Source: Flavicella sediminum (GTDB lineage: Bacteria > Bacteroidota > Bacteroidia > Flavobacteriales > Flavobacteriaceae). From it: a stretch of 58,313 bases of DNA. Shown in pieces: positions 37,470-46,170 of the stretch (position 1 is the first letter of the stretch; each line of letters starts with the position of its first letter). The position numbers and the translations under genes are program-made. The stretch is from NCBI RefSeq assembly GCF_006381105.1, contig NZ_VDET01000029.1, positions 1 to 58,313 of the forward strand. Direction: 5' to 3'. A model generated the notes under the pieces. The model had not been told where the DNA came from and did not search any database. It was given only the letters and a program-made list of their open reading frames with translations.

Positions 37470-37499
37470 AAATATTGCGTATCGCGATACGCAATATTT
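37470..37499. promoter_or_regulatory. Perfect 30-bp palindromic operator
   Basis: The two 15-base halves (AAATATTGCGTATCG and its exact complement) meet without a spacer. The centre is 65 bp (about six helical turns) from the centre of the imperfect palindrome, so two dimers could sit on the same face of the DNA. It lies upstream of the HTH gene. Confidence 0.7.
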
Positions 37500-37520
37500 T
37501 GAATTCACCTTGCTAGGAAG

Positions 37521-37698
37521 GTAATGGCTTTTTTCTTTTTTTAGGTACGACGAAAAAGGCATGTGCCATGGTTGCGAAACCTATTGGTTTTAGTTTGGCA
37601 ATATTTTGTTGCGAATGTTGAAAATGTTATTGAACAATTATATAAAAAGCTCATTACAGTAGTTGCTGAGGTACGAGGCAACTAGCTGTAATGGGCTG
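37521..37698. repeat. Two-hairpin intergenic repeat, copy 3 (divergent)
   Basis: It keeps both hairpins (TAATGGC ... GCCATGG and CAGTAGTTG ... CAACTAGCTG) and the GGTACGA core, but the segment between them has diverged. It lies between the HTH gene's operators and the viperin gene. Confidence 0.7.
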
Positions 37699-37729
37699 GT
37701 ATTTGTTTGTTATTTCATTATAAAAGATC

Positions 37730-39163
37730 TCACCTTTTTTTATTATTTTCCTTGACTCCGTTTCTGCTAAATAAAAGCATATACTTTTCTATAATTTCAT
37801 CAGCTATTTGTTCTGGTCTTTTATGATCTACCTCTATAATTAAATCGTAATTATTTTCATCAAAAACATCAATATCGTATGTATTCAAAAACTGGTTCTT
37901 AAACAGGTTATTCCTTTCATTCACAGTATGAAATGTCTCATTTGTTCTTACTGACTTCTTTAATCTTTTTATAGCTTCGTCTTCTGATACTTTAAAAAAG
38001 ACATTAAAAGATTCATTGATAAAATAAAACCCCAATCTATAGTCTATCACCAAATTATCTGATGCGTTACATTCATTCGCAAATTCACTATCAATTTTCT
38101 TATCTAATTCAGGATTCATTAAACACATTTTTTGAAATTCAACAATACTCATTTTATTAGATTTTGCTACCTCTCTCGTTTTGTTGCCTATTGAAATAAA
38201 TTGAAAATTCAGTTTCTGAGCAATCAGTTTGCCTACTGTACTTTTACCTGAGGCAACTCCACCTGATAAAGTAATTTTATTCATTGAATTTTGAGTGTTG
38301 ACATTCCAATTATAAACACCACCTCTGTTCATGAATTTTTCAAAATCATACTTCATTTCACTCATTGCAGCATTCACACCAACTTCATTTATGGGCTTAC
38401 TGTACATATGAGTCCCTTCTGTGTTGTCAAAAAACCTACCTGCTGGATCAATCATCACATAAGAACCTGTAATTTGATCATTACTTTCAGGAACAATTGT
38501 TTCTACTAGCTTATGATTTTCTATAAATAAATTAAACTCTTCTTGAGATATTTCAAATTCATCAAACTTGTCGTCATTCTGATTTTCTATACGTAATGAC
38601 TGTAATACTTTCCATCTCTCAGGCTTTGCCTTCAAGATAAAATCAATCATGTTTTCCTCAAAATTATACCTATTGACAACCGTATTGATTTTCAATCTAT
38701 AGCTATAGCTCCTTACTCTTTCAATGATTTCTCTATACTCATTTTTCGAAATGCTTTTCTTCTTAGACAGCGTTCTACCAATTGATCTATTCGTTGACTC
38801 ATTTAAACTGTCAATACTAATAGCAATCCAGTCTAAATACCCTGAGTTTTCCTTTAAAAACTTATCCGTTAATTTACTACCATTGGTTACAATCATAGTT
38901 GTCATTCCTTTTTTCTTTGCTATTTTAATTAGCTCAGAAATCCAGGGACAAATAGTAGGTTCACCACCTGCAAACGTTATTTTTTCAAAACCCTTTTCTG
39001 CTAATTTTTCAATGACTTTTATGGCCTCTTCTTTTGGCAAATGCCCTTTTGGTAAAATTGTTTGCTTTACATCTTGGAATGTGGCAAAGCAAAATCCACA
39101 TTTCATGTTACACGGCTCCCATAAATGGAAGTTTACACTTGGAATAAATTCATTTGTTTTCAT
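37730..39163 (-). CDS. Prokaryotic viperin fused to a cytidylate-kinase-like domain
   Basis: This is a 477-residue fusion. Residues about 1-290 are a radical SAM domain of the viperin family: WEPCNMKCGFC (Cys18, Cys22, Cys25 for the 4Fe-4S cluster), FAGGEPTICPW, MIVTNGSKL, AISIDSLNESTNRSIGR, INTVVNRYNFEENM, RWKVLQSLRIENQN, IVPESNDQITGSYVMID and GRFFDNTEG. These match the viperin-specific regions that bind nucleotide triphosphate. Residues about 294-460 are a P-loop kinase like archaeal-type cytidylate kinase (Walker A GGVASGKST, 301-309; EFQKMCLMNPELDKKID). Viperins convert CTP, UTP or GTP to 3'-deoxy-3',4'-didehydro chain terminators. A fused kinase could supply the triphosphate substrate or phosphorylate the product. 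An internal ATG at 38284 could also yield the kinase alone. Confidence 0.9.
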   Translation of the reverse strand: MKTNEFIPSVNFHLWEPCNMKCGFCFATFQDVKQTILPKGHLPKEEAIKVIEKLAEKGFEKITFAGGEPTICPWISELIKIAKKKGMTTMIVTNGSKLTDKFLKENSGYLDWIAISIDSLNESTNRSIGRTLSKKKSISKNEYREIIERVRSYSYRLKINTVVNRYNFEENMIDFILKAKPERWKVLQSLRIENQNDDKFDEFEISQEEFNLFIENHKLVETIVPESNDQITGSYVMIDPAGRFFDNTEGTHMYSKPINEVGVNAAMSEMKYDFEKFMNRGGVYNWNVNTQNSMNKITLSGGVASGKSTVGKLIAQKLNFQFISIGNKTREVAKSNKMSIVEFQKMCLMNPELDKKIDSEFANECNASDNLVIDYRLGFYFINESFNVFFKVSEDEAIKRLKKSVRTNETFHTVNERNNLFKNQFLNTYDIDVFDENNYDLIIEVDHKRPEQIADEIIEKYMLLFSRNGVKENNKKR

Positions 39164-39233
39164 ATTGATTTAATTTAAATTGATCCACTTGGATGATTAA
39201 ATCGATACTTGTAAACTGATTATTCCATGTATG

Positions 39234-41717
39234 TCATTCGGCTAAGTTTAAAAATGGGTATTTATTAAAAATTTGATTGGTTAACTCTATAGATTTTTCA
39301 TTACCAAACTCTGCTAATCTAATTGCATAATTCTTTAATAATAAAGGTTCATTAGGAACAATTTCTAACGCTTTTTCATAATGAAAAAATGCCTTCTCAA
39401 AATTCCTTATATCTGCATATACATTTGCAATTGCAGAATGCACATCAAAATCTTCATTCTCTAATTTTAAGCATTCTGTAAGGGCTTTGATAGCTGCTTG
39501 ATGGTTTCCGCCTTCATTTAACTCTAATCCCTTATTGTAATAATGTTTATACTTATTTCCTTTTTGTAAATCAAAATCTTTCCAAGCAATAGTACGATGA
39601 CCCATGTTTTTCAATGAAAACATTCCTTTTAATATTTCATCTTTCCCAATCATTTCTTTTCCTATCACTTCAAAGTAAGTATCCTTATCAAAAAAGGAAA
39701 TAAAATCGGGAAGTGTTTTAAAACTCATTCCTTCGTTATTGTTTAAAACATTCACTATGTCCAAATAATTCACTTTTAAGCAATCATTTATTTCAGTATT
39801 TACTTTTTCAAAGGAATTTGAAACAATCCATTTTGTTACTTTTCTGCTCTTTACATCAAAAACAGTATTTTCTTTAGATAAATATTCTTCTGCATTGTTT
39901 AGTTGATTCGCTGCTTTTACATTGGTATGAATTAACTCATAATTTTGAGCTTTATAGTCTAACCTAAAGTTTGTTCTCTTACATTGAATTAATAAAACAT
40001 TTGCTTTATCATAAACGATAAGATCTGCATCTCCATCAATTAAACCTACCTCTTTTTGGCTGGGATGTACCACCTCAAAACCATGCCTTACTAATAAGTC
40101 TTCTAATACATTTTCAACATCCATAGCTGTTCGCCTATTATTATTTTTAAGTAAGGAATTGACATATACATTCTGACTAGTAAAGCTTGTAAAAAATAAA
40201 ACAGGACTAAATATATAATCACCTAATAATAGAAAAGGTGTATCCATTACAGAATACCTAATAATAAATCTATCAAATGAATCAAATTTACGTAGATTTT
40301 TTCTGTCAAACGCAAATTGTTGTAAGACTTGAACTACAGTTTCTACTTCAAATTCCTTATCTGCTTTGCTATATAAATCTATATACTCTTCTTGGGTACT
40401 ATACACAAAAGGCAACTGAAATTTTTCTTTATTTTTAACCACTAGATATGTACATGCTTCTTGCCAATTACTTGTAAGTAACACGTTACTATTTTGTATG
40501 TCTTTTAAGACCTCGTAATATCTAACCAATCTATTAAAAGCATGTACATAGATAGGTTTTATAACCTTAGTAGCCTCTACTTTTATATTTTTACTATTAC
40601 TATCTCTAATATAAAAATGAGTTAGTTTTAAATCTTCCAAAATTTCAATTATAGCTCGTAGGTTATATGCCAAAGCTTTGTTATTTAAATAATCCTCTTT
40701 GTGTTTACTCGCTATTTCACCACCATTTTCTAATTGACTTTCAACTAAAACCCTTCCTTTATCTTGATAAACTACTTCATTCACTTTATAACGTAATTCA
40801 TCTTCAAACCATTGGTATTTAGACTCTGGAGATTCATAAAAACATAAAGACTCATAAATGTACTTTGGTTCAAATTTAGGATTAAAACAATACAGTTGAA
40901 AAAGGTTCATATTCAGAGTTTGCCTTTCTGTTATTAAACTAAGACATTTAAAAACAAGCTTTTTAAGTCTAGGATATTCATTTTTTAAAAGAGTCTTACT
41001 AAAATCAATGGCAAATTGTACTGAACTGAGAGTCTGTTGCTTTATATTAGAGTTTCTTAAAATTAAGTCTATAAAAAAATTATAAACATTGGCCAATACA
41101 CTATGATTATTTGCATCAAAATTAGCATCGAAGTTTTTTGTTTCAAAATAGGCAACCGTAAAAAACAGAATGTGCTCCAATGGATGTTTTTCTATTTCAA
41201 CGATGATACTCTCTATTTCTCTCCAAAGTTCTACTTCAGTTTTTTGAAAAGATTCCCAAACATCTTGATGAATTACATAGTCTTCACTTAGTAGACCGTC
41301 CTTTAATAAAAAACCAATACGATCCTCTCTGAAGAAAACTTCATTTTCCCTAATGGCCTTAATAAAAACAGCGGGGAATTCCTTGGCTAATTTGGATTCA
41401 AAAGCCTCACTAAAAATAGTTGTTTTAGTATAATATATAAGCAGTAACGAGACCGTGCTTTGTGAAGTAAAACAGGCCGAAAATATATTTTCTTGTAAGA
41501 TAAAGGTGTTCCAAAAATAACTAGAAGAAGCTGTACATTTTTTACATCGTGCACTTTTTACTAACCAGTTGTATTTTTTGTTTTTTCTATTTTCTTTTTG
41601 AGAATATTGAAGAAATTCGACTACACCTAGTTCCCATAAAGTAATAAAAGCTTTATGGTAATCACCTTTATGAAATGCTACTACAGCATTAATTTTAATG
41701 TTTTTTTCCATTGTCAA
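39234..41717 (-). CDS. Large protein with Mrr-like PD-(D/E)XK nuclease core and C-terminal TPRs
   Basis: This 827-residue protein has no signal peptide. Residues 1-500 are not assigned to a family; there is a CKKC pair at 58-61 and many helical segments. Residues about 530-640 hold a restriction-like core: VENVLEDLLVRHGFEVV, GDADLIVYD (Asp565) and VLLIQCKRTN (Gln578, Lys580), the D...QxK form used by Mrr-type nucleases. Residues about 705-827 are three to four TPR units (AIKALTECLKLENEDFDVH, FEKAFFHYEKALEIVPNEP). It lies 70 bp upstream of the viperin gene in the same orientation, between two defence modules. A DNA- or RNA-degrading defence effector with a sensing N-terminus is an inference. 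Confidence 0.7.
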   Translation of the reverse strand: MTMEKNIKINAVVAFHKGDYHKAFITLWELGVVEFLQYSQKENRKNKKYNWLVKSARCKKCTASSSYFWNTFILQENIFSACFTSQSTVSLLLIYYTKTTIFSEAFESKLAKEFPAVFIKAIRENEVFFREDRIGFLLKDGLLSEDYVIHQDVWESFQKTEVELWREIESIIVEIEKHPLEHILFFTVAYFETKNFDANFDANNHSVLANVYNFFIDLILRNSNIKQQTLSSVQFAIDFSKTLLKNEYPRLKKLVFKCLSLITERQTLNMNLFQLYCFNPKFEPKYIYESLCFYESPESKYQWFEDELRYKVNEVVYQDKGRVLVESQLENGGEIASKHKEDYLNNKALAYNLRAIIEILEDLKLTHFYIRDSNSKNIKVEATKVIKPIYVHAFNRLVRYYEVLKDIQNSNVLLTSNWQEACTYLVVKNKEKFQLPFVYSTQEEYIDLYSKADKEFEVETVVQVLQQFAFDRKNLRKFDSFDRFIIRYSVMDTPFLLLGDYIFSPVLFFTSFTSQNVYVNSLLKNNNRRTAMDVENVLEDLLVRHGFEVVHPSQKEVGLIDGDADLIVYDKANVLLIQCKRTNFRLDYKAQNYELIHTNVKAANQLNNAEEYLSKENTVFDVKSRKVTKWIVSNSFEKVNTEINDCLKVNYLDIVNVLNNNEGMSFKTLPDFISFFDKDTYFEVIGKEMIGKDEILKGMFSLKNMGHRTIAWKDFDLQKGNKYKHYYNKGLELNEGGNHQAAIKALTECLKLENEDFDVHSAIANVYADIRNFEKAFFHYEKALEIVPNEPLLLKNYAIRLAEFGNEKSIELTNQIFNKYPFLNLAE

Positions 41718-41762
41718 AAATTTATAGATTGTCGCTTAGCGATATTTTTGACTTAGACTCTT

Positions 41763-41793
41763 CAAATATATACAATTATATTTCAAAATCCAA
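41763..41793 (-). promoter_or_regulatory. Candidate promoter of the nuclease-TPR/viperin genes
   Basis: On the minus strand, TTG (41791-41793) and TATATTTG (41763-41770) are 20 bp apart, fitting the flavobacterial -33/-7 consensus. The predicted transcript starts near 41756, about 40 bases before the ATG. Confidence 0.5.
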
Positions 41794-41920
41794 TAATGTG
41801 GGTAGATATACATTTTACGTAGATTTTATACGGAGTGTTGTTTGGCTTTTCCATTTAGAATCTACACAATTATTTCCCCTTCTTTTTCTATCACAATGTC
41901 TAGTTTAATCCTTCTATTAC

Positions 41921-42292
41921 TTATTTTATCAAACCATTTACCCACAAAGCTATGACAACATCCATCTGAGAGTTATGTCTTTTATTGCCTAACTCTAGTT
42001 TTTCCCATAATGCCTTAGGTGAAAAGGTAGACGATGAATTGCTTTTTAATATTTTAAGTGCTTTTAACGCATAGTCTTTATTCTTAACCGATCTAGTGTA
42101 ATTTCCTTTTGGGATACCTTTTACTAACCCTTCTTCACATAAGCCTAAATATGTGTTTTTTGGACAGCCTTTATCTTGTGAAGACTTAGAATCAAAAATA
42201 TCTATTGCAGCTAGTTTCCAAGCTTCTTTCGGGTTGACACCTGTTTTTATAGCGAGAACTGATAAGGTACCGTAACTATTGTAATTTGACAT
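41921..42292 (-). CDS. Small protein at the end of the type I RM operon
   Basis: This 123-residue protein has no recognised catalytic motif. It contains KEAWKLAAIDIF, KGCPKNTYLGLCEEGLVKGIPKGNYT, YALKALKILK and MDVVIALWVNGLI, a conserved-looking pattern I have seen in bacterial proteins of unknown function next to restriction genes (possibly the family labelled DUF6979; this is from memory and not certain). It starts 9 bp after the GIY-YIG gene and is therefore part of the hsdR-led operon. Function unknown. Confidence 0.7.
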   Translation of the reverse strand: MSNYNSYGTLSVLAIKTGVNPKEAWKLAAIDIFDSKSSQDKGCPKNTYLGLCEEGLVKGIPKGNYTRSVKNKDYALKALKILKSNSSSTFSPKALWEKLELGNKRHNSQMDVVIALWVNGLIK

Positions 42293-42301
42293 TTTAAAAA
42301 A

Positions 42302-43144
42302 TTATTTCCTTTTTAACGTATCCAAAGTTTTTCCGTTTTTAGCTTTCCATGCAGTCCAACCATTTGCTGCTCGTGCTAAAATAGTTACTGCAGCTGCACT
42401 TGGTGAGTTGAAAATATAATCTTGTTGAAAAACATAAACACCATTTTCTTCTTTTAATATGGCATCTGCTAATAATTGTGTTCTTAATTTTGAAACCCAT
42501 GGACCAATAGCCTTGGCCTCATTGATGGTGCATTTACCTCCTTTGTGCACTAGAAAACCATCATCTGTTAGTTCACCTATAGCAGTGGCGTCTTTTCCCT
42601 TGCAATAAAATAACTCTTTATTGGTTTGTGCTTTTCGTTTTTCTTCAAAAATAGGATAGCCTAAGGTAGCCAACAATATCTTCGCCGTTTCAAAGTTGTC
42701 GAGCAAATCGTATTCTCTACTTTCCGGTATCGATGGCTTTTTAGACCCCGTATCATTATCTGTACTATATCTACCAATTTCTTTGGCTTTTTCTAAACAA
42801 TAATGCTCTAAGTATTTACCATCTGTTTTCGTATACTCATCTGTTTTGGTTGTGATGATTACGCAGTGAGACCAAAAATCTTTGTTGCGATTGTGTGATT
42901 GTATGCGTTTGAAACAATCTTCACCTTCACCTATATACACCATTGACTTGCTGCTATCTTCATTGATCCCAAATAAAAAATAGACACCCGTAAAATGCAC
43001 CATTTCCCTTTTTGAAACTTCTTGTATTTTATTTCTTGGAAACAAAATTGCTTTTACTAAACGATTCGTAATTTCTGCTTCACGTATACTGGTAGGGGAA
43101 CCGTCTGGCAGAAATATTTGTATGGTTTGAGGTTTGATTTTCAT
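42302..43144 (-). CDS. GIY-YIG nuclease-family protein with C-terminal DUF4357-like domain
   Basis: This 280-residue protein has the GIY-YIG core at about 50-125: TGVYFLFG (GVY in place of GIY), MVYIGEGEDCFKRIQSH (YIG, Arg80) and KYLEHYCLE with a candidate catalytic Glu113. The C-terminus (FNSPSAAAVTILARAANGWTAWKAKNGKTLD) is the DUF4357-type region found with such nucleases. The family is often encoded with type I restriction systems and may act as an accessory nuclease, but its role is not settled. It lies 25 bp downstream of the pentapeptide protein gene and 9 bp before the small protein gene. Confidence 0.8.
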   Translation of the reverse strand: MKIKPQTIQIFLPDGSPTSIREAEITNRLVKAILFPRNKIQEVSKREMVHFTGVYFLFGINEDSSKSMVYIGEGEDCFKRIQSHNRNKDFWSHCVIITTKTDEYTKTDGKYLEHYCLEKAKEIGRYSTDNDTGSKKPSIPESREYDLLDNFETAKILLATLGYPIFEEKRKAQTNKELFYCKGKDATAIGELTDDGFLVHKGGKCTINEAKAIGPWVSKLRTQLLADAILKEENGVYVFQQDYIFNSPSAAAVTILARAANGWTAWKAKNGKTLDTLKRK

Positions 43145-43169
43145 AGCGATTAAGTTTATTTAAATGTAG

Positions 43170-44489
43170 TTAGTTTTTACCATATTTTCTAAATGCTTGA
43201 ATTGTTTGATAGTAACCATAACCAATCATTATTTTCCCAATAAAAAACCATAAAACAAAACTCGATTCTTTTATGTGAAAAGGTATGTATTTGAATTCTA
43301 AAGGATTTATAAAACGTAAGAAACCATTGATTTCTAAATTACATTCTGTATCAGACAAGATGGAAGTCTGTCCCGTAAATTGACAATAGACAACAGGTAA
43401 ATAGTAAAATATCGAAGCGGTAATTAATGTAAAAATCACCCCGATAGACCAACTTCGCTTATAGTTATTTGAATGTTTGTTTAAGAATAAAATAAACTGA
43501 TTTCTCCTTTTGTCAATACGGCTTATAAAGTCATCCGTTTTTTTGTAATTCAATTCTTTTCTGAAAAGAGTCATTTCGTGGTGATGAAAATCTAAAGCCT
43601 CAATATGGTTTTCATTTTTACGAAATTCTTGTTTGATTCTCCTGTAACTTTCACGTAAACCTTTAAATGTTGATTTGAATAATGCTAACATAAATACTTT
43701 GTCATCCTCCTTTTGAAAACCTGAATCAATAGCATTTTTAATATAATTATCAAATGCATAACCTGAAGGTCCTATGTCTGATGAAAAAGGGAGATAGGAC
43801 TTGAATTTATGAAATAAATGGCTATGAAGATTATCTTTTTCAATACTGTCAAATAAATTGACTTTGTTTTCTCTTTTTTCTAAAGCACTTTTAATAACAC
43901 TAATATTATTAGCAGCATAAAATGACAAACTAATTAAGTCAGGTATTTCGTTCTTAATCTTGATATCATAGACTTGAAGTGTACACCAAAAATTAGAGTT
44001 TGATATATCTAATCCATTTTCAAAATGAGATTTCTCAAAACTTATATATGTGTTTTCAGATACTTTATTATGTCTAAAAATTGCAGCTTTTTCAAATTTG
44101 GTTTCTGAGAAAATACTAATATTCAAAAAATCTGTCAAATGAAATATTTGATTTTCTTCAAACGTAGACTGATAGAAATCTACCAACTGATTAAATGTCG
44201 TGTTTAAACAATTAATTCCCTTTTTGAAAACGCATCTATGAAATCTTACTTTTTGATTAAATTCATAATCCCTTAAGTTAACTTCATAATCGAAAACGCA
44301 ATCTGAATATTTCAATTCTTCACCATTACGAATAATCCTTTTCAGCTCTTTTGAGAATTGGGCTGAAGAAGAAGGTGCTGTATTGCTAAATGATATACCT
44401 CCTTTTTTTTTCCGGCTCTTACTTCCAGTGCGCTCTTGCGAATAACTATCATGTAGTTGCTTAAAAGGGAGTTTGTTTTTGTTTATCAT
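43170..44489 (-). CDS. Pentapeptide-repeat protein with C-terminal membrane helices
   Basis: This 439-residue protein has a basic N-terminus (SKSRKKKGG). Residues about 55-175 contain repeating F...xF/xxF units (VRFHRCVF, FNQLVDFYQSTF, ISIFSETKFEKAAIF, ISFEKSHFENGLDISNSNF) typical of a pentapeptide right-handed beta-helix. A helical charged region follows (FKGLRESYRRIKQEFRKNENH). Two hydrophobic segments near the end (WSIGVIFTLITASIFYYLPVVY and SSFVLWFFIGKIMIGYGYY) are probable membrane helices. Its place inside a type I RM operon, between hsdM and the GIY-YIG gene, raises the possibility of a membrane-acting defence effector. It is 44 bp downstream of hsdM. Confidence 0.7.
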   Translation of the reverse strand: MINKNKLPFKQLHDSYSQERTGSKSRKKKGGISFSNTAPSSSAQFSKELKRIIRNGEELKYSDCVFDYEVNLRDYEFNQKVRFHRCVFKKGINCLNTTFNQLVDFYQSTFEENQIFHLTDFLNISIFSETKFEKAAIFRHNKVSENTYISFEKSHFENGLDISNSNFWCTLQVYDIKIKNEIPDLISLSFYAANNISVIKSALEKRENKVNLFDSIEKDNLHSHLFHKFKSYLPFSSDIGPSGYAFDNYIKNAIDSGFQKEDDKVFMLALFKSTFKGLRESYRRIKQEFRKNENHIEALDFHHHEMTLFRKELNYKKTDDFISRIDKRRNQFILFLNKHSNNYKRSWSIGVIFTLITASIFYYLPVVYCQFTGQTSILSDTECNLEINGFLRFINPLEFKYIPFHIKESSFVLWFFIGKIMIGYGYYQTIQAFRKYGKN

Positions 44490-44533
44490 TTTTATTGACT
44501 ACGCTTATGATGTACCTCTTGCTGGAAGAAGTC

Positions 44534-46159
44534 TTAAATAGTTTTCAATCCTAATTCTTTCAAATATTTATTATGCTCGTTTCGTGCTTTATTAGCTTTC
44601 TTCTCTATAGCAATTAATTTGTCATTTACTTTATTTAAATCAATCTTAATTTCTTCTTTGGCAGTACTAACGTATCTAGAGATGTTTAGGTTGTACTCGT
44701 TTTTTTCTATTTCTGCCATAGAAACTCTACGAGCATAACGCTCCACAGGCTCTTCTGGTCTATTAATATAGGTGTCTACGATTCTCTTGATGTCTTCTGG
44801 CCTAAGGTGATTTTGACGTTTCTCTTTTGCAAAATTACCTTCACCACTTGCATTTATGAATAGTACATCGTCGTTCTTTTTACATTTCTTTAAAACTAAG
44901 ATACATACCGGAATCCCAGTTGAGAAAAACAAATTAGAAGGTAAGCCTATTACGGCATCAATGTTACCATCTACTAATAATTTTTCTCTTATACGAGCTT
45001 CTGCACCACCTCTAAATAAAACCCCATGAGGTAAAATAATTGCCATGGTACCATTGTCACTTAAAAAGTGAAAACCATGTAGTAAAAAAGCAAAATCTGC
45101 TGCTGATTTAGGTGCTAAACCGTAATCTTGAAAACGAAAATCTTGTCCCATTTCCTCAGAAGCATCCCAACGTAAACTAAAAGGTGGATTTGCTACTACG
45201 GCATCAAACGTTTCTTTTTTAGCAGGATTCATTTCACTTAAAATATCCCAATCATTCTTTAAGGTATCCCCATGGAAAATTTCAAATTCAGAATCTTTTA
45301 CCCCATGCAATAGCATGTTCATACGTGCCAAGTTGTAAGTCGTTACATTTTTTTCTTGACCATAGATTCTGCTTAGAATACCATTATTTTTTTCAATCTT
45401 GTGTTTTACATTCAATAGCAAGGAACCAGAACCACAAGTAAGATCTAGTACTTTGTTAATTTTTTGTTTTACACCAGTTTTTGGATCTTGGCTGTCTAAG
45501 ATTACAATCTCTGAAAGAATGGTAGATAATTGCTGCGGTGTATAAAACTCCCCTGCTTTTTTTCCAGAACCCGCTGCAAATTCACCAATTAAATATTCAT
45601 ATGCATCCCCTAAAGTATCTGTATCTGTATCAAAATCTGCAATACCTTCAGAAATACTTTGTATAATGGTGCACAGTTTTTTATTCTGTTCATCGTAATT
45701 TTTCCCTAACTTTTCAGAGGTTAGGTTGATTTCAGAAAACAAGCCTTTGAAAGAGTTTTCAAAAGATTCGTTTTCTATGTACTTAAATCCATTTTGTAGC
45801 GTGAGTAATAAATCTGTTTTTTGGGTACGTGCTAGTTCTGAAATGCTTCTCCATAAAAAATTAGGTTCAATTACATAATGTACTTTTCTACGCATTTGCT
45901 TTTCAAAGTCAACTATAAATTTGGGATTTGCATCATACCAAACAGATAAAGGTGTACGTTTATCGTCTTCTTCTAAAACAGGATAATCTGAACCCAGTTC
46001 TTTTTGAACAGACGTTTCATAATTATCAGATAAATAACGTAAGAATAAAAAAGACAACATATAATCACGGAAATCATCCGCATTCATAGACCCTCTTAAT
46101 TCATTTGCTATTTTCCAAAGTGCTTTACCTAATTCTTCTTGTTTTTGTTTTGCTGTCAT
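44534..46159 (-). CDS. hsdM: Type I restriction-modification methyltransferase subunit HsdM
   Basis: This 541-residue N6-adenine methyltransferase carries the N-terminal HsdM helical domain (about 10-165). The SAM-binding motif is DLTCGSGSLLLN (239-250) and the catalytic motif is ANPPF (323-327). GEFYTPQQL precedes motif I, as is usual. It methylates the site recognised by HsdS and, with HsdR, forms the restriction complex. The order in this operon is R, S, ATPase, M, so hsdM is separated from hsdS by the PrrC-like gene; the gap to that gene is 11 bp. Confidence 0.95.
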   Translation of the reverse strand: MTAKQKQEELGKALWKIANELRGSMNADDFRDYMLSFLFLRYLSDNYETSVQKELGSDYPVLEEDDKRTPLSVWYDANPKFIVDFEKQMRRKVHYVIEPNFLWRSISELARTQKTDLLLTLQNGFKYIENESFENSFKGLFSEINLTSEKLGKNYDEQNKKLCTIIQSISEGIADFDTDTDTLGDAYEYLIGEFAAGSGKKAGEFYTPQQLSTILSEIVILDSQDPKTGVKQKINKVLDLTCGSGSLLLNVKHKIEKNNGILSRIYGQEKNVTTYNLARMNMLLHGVKDSEFEIFHGDTLKNDWDILSEMNPAKKETFDAVVANPPFSLRWDASEEMGQDFRFQDYGLAPKSAADFAFLLHGFHFLSDNGTMAIILPHGVLFRGGAEARIREKLLVDGNIDAVIGLPSNLFFSTGIPVCILVLKKCKKNDDVLFINASGEGNFAKEKRQNHLRPEDIKRIVDTYINRPEEPVERYARRVSMAEIEKNEYNLNISRYVSTAKEEIKIDLNKVNDKLIAIEKKANKARNEHNKYLKELGLKTI

Positions 46160-46170
46160 CGTTTATGTTT

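Noticed and set aside
35443-37698. A CRISPR array or integron attC sites
   Set aside because: There are only three long (about 0.2 kb) copies with unequal spacing and no spacers. I found no paired RYYYAAC/GTTRRRY core sites, no integrase and no cas genes.
38724-39173. A 149-codon open frame on the plus strand opposite the viperin gene
   Set aside because: It is the mirror of the well-conserved radical SAM domain, has no family motif and is hydrophobic only because of the codon pattern on the other strand.
41711-41908. A 65-codon plus-strand frame in the gap upstream of the nuclease-TPR gene
   Set aside because: It overlaps the predicted promoter on the other strand, has no motif, and starts inside the neighbouring gene.
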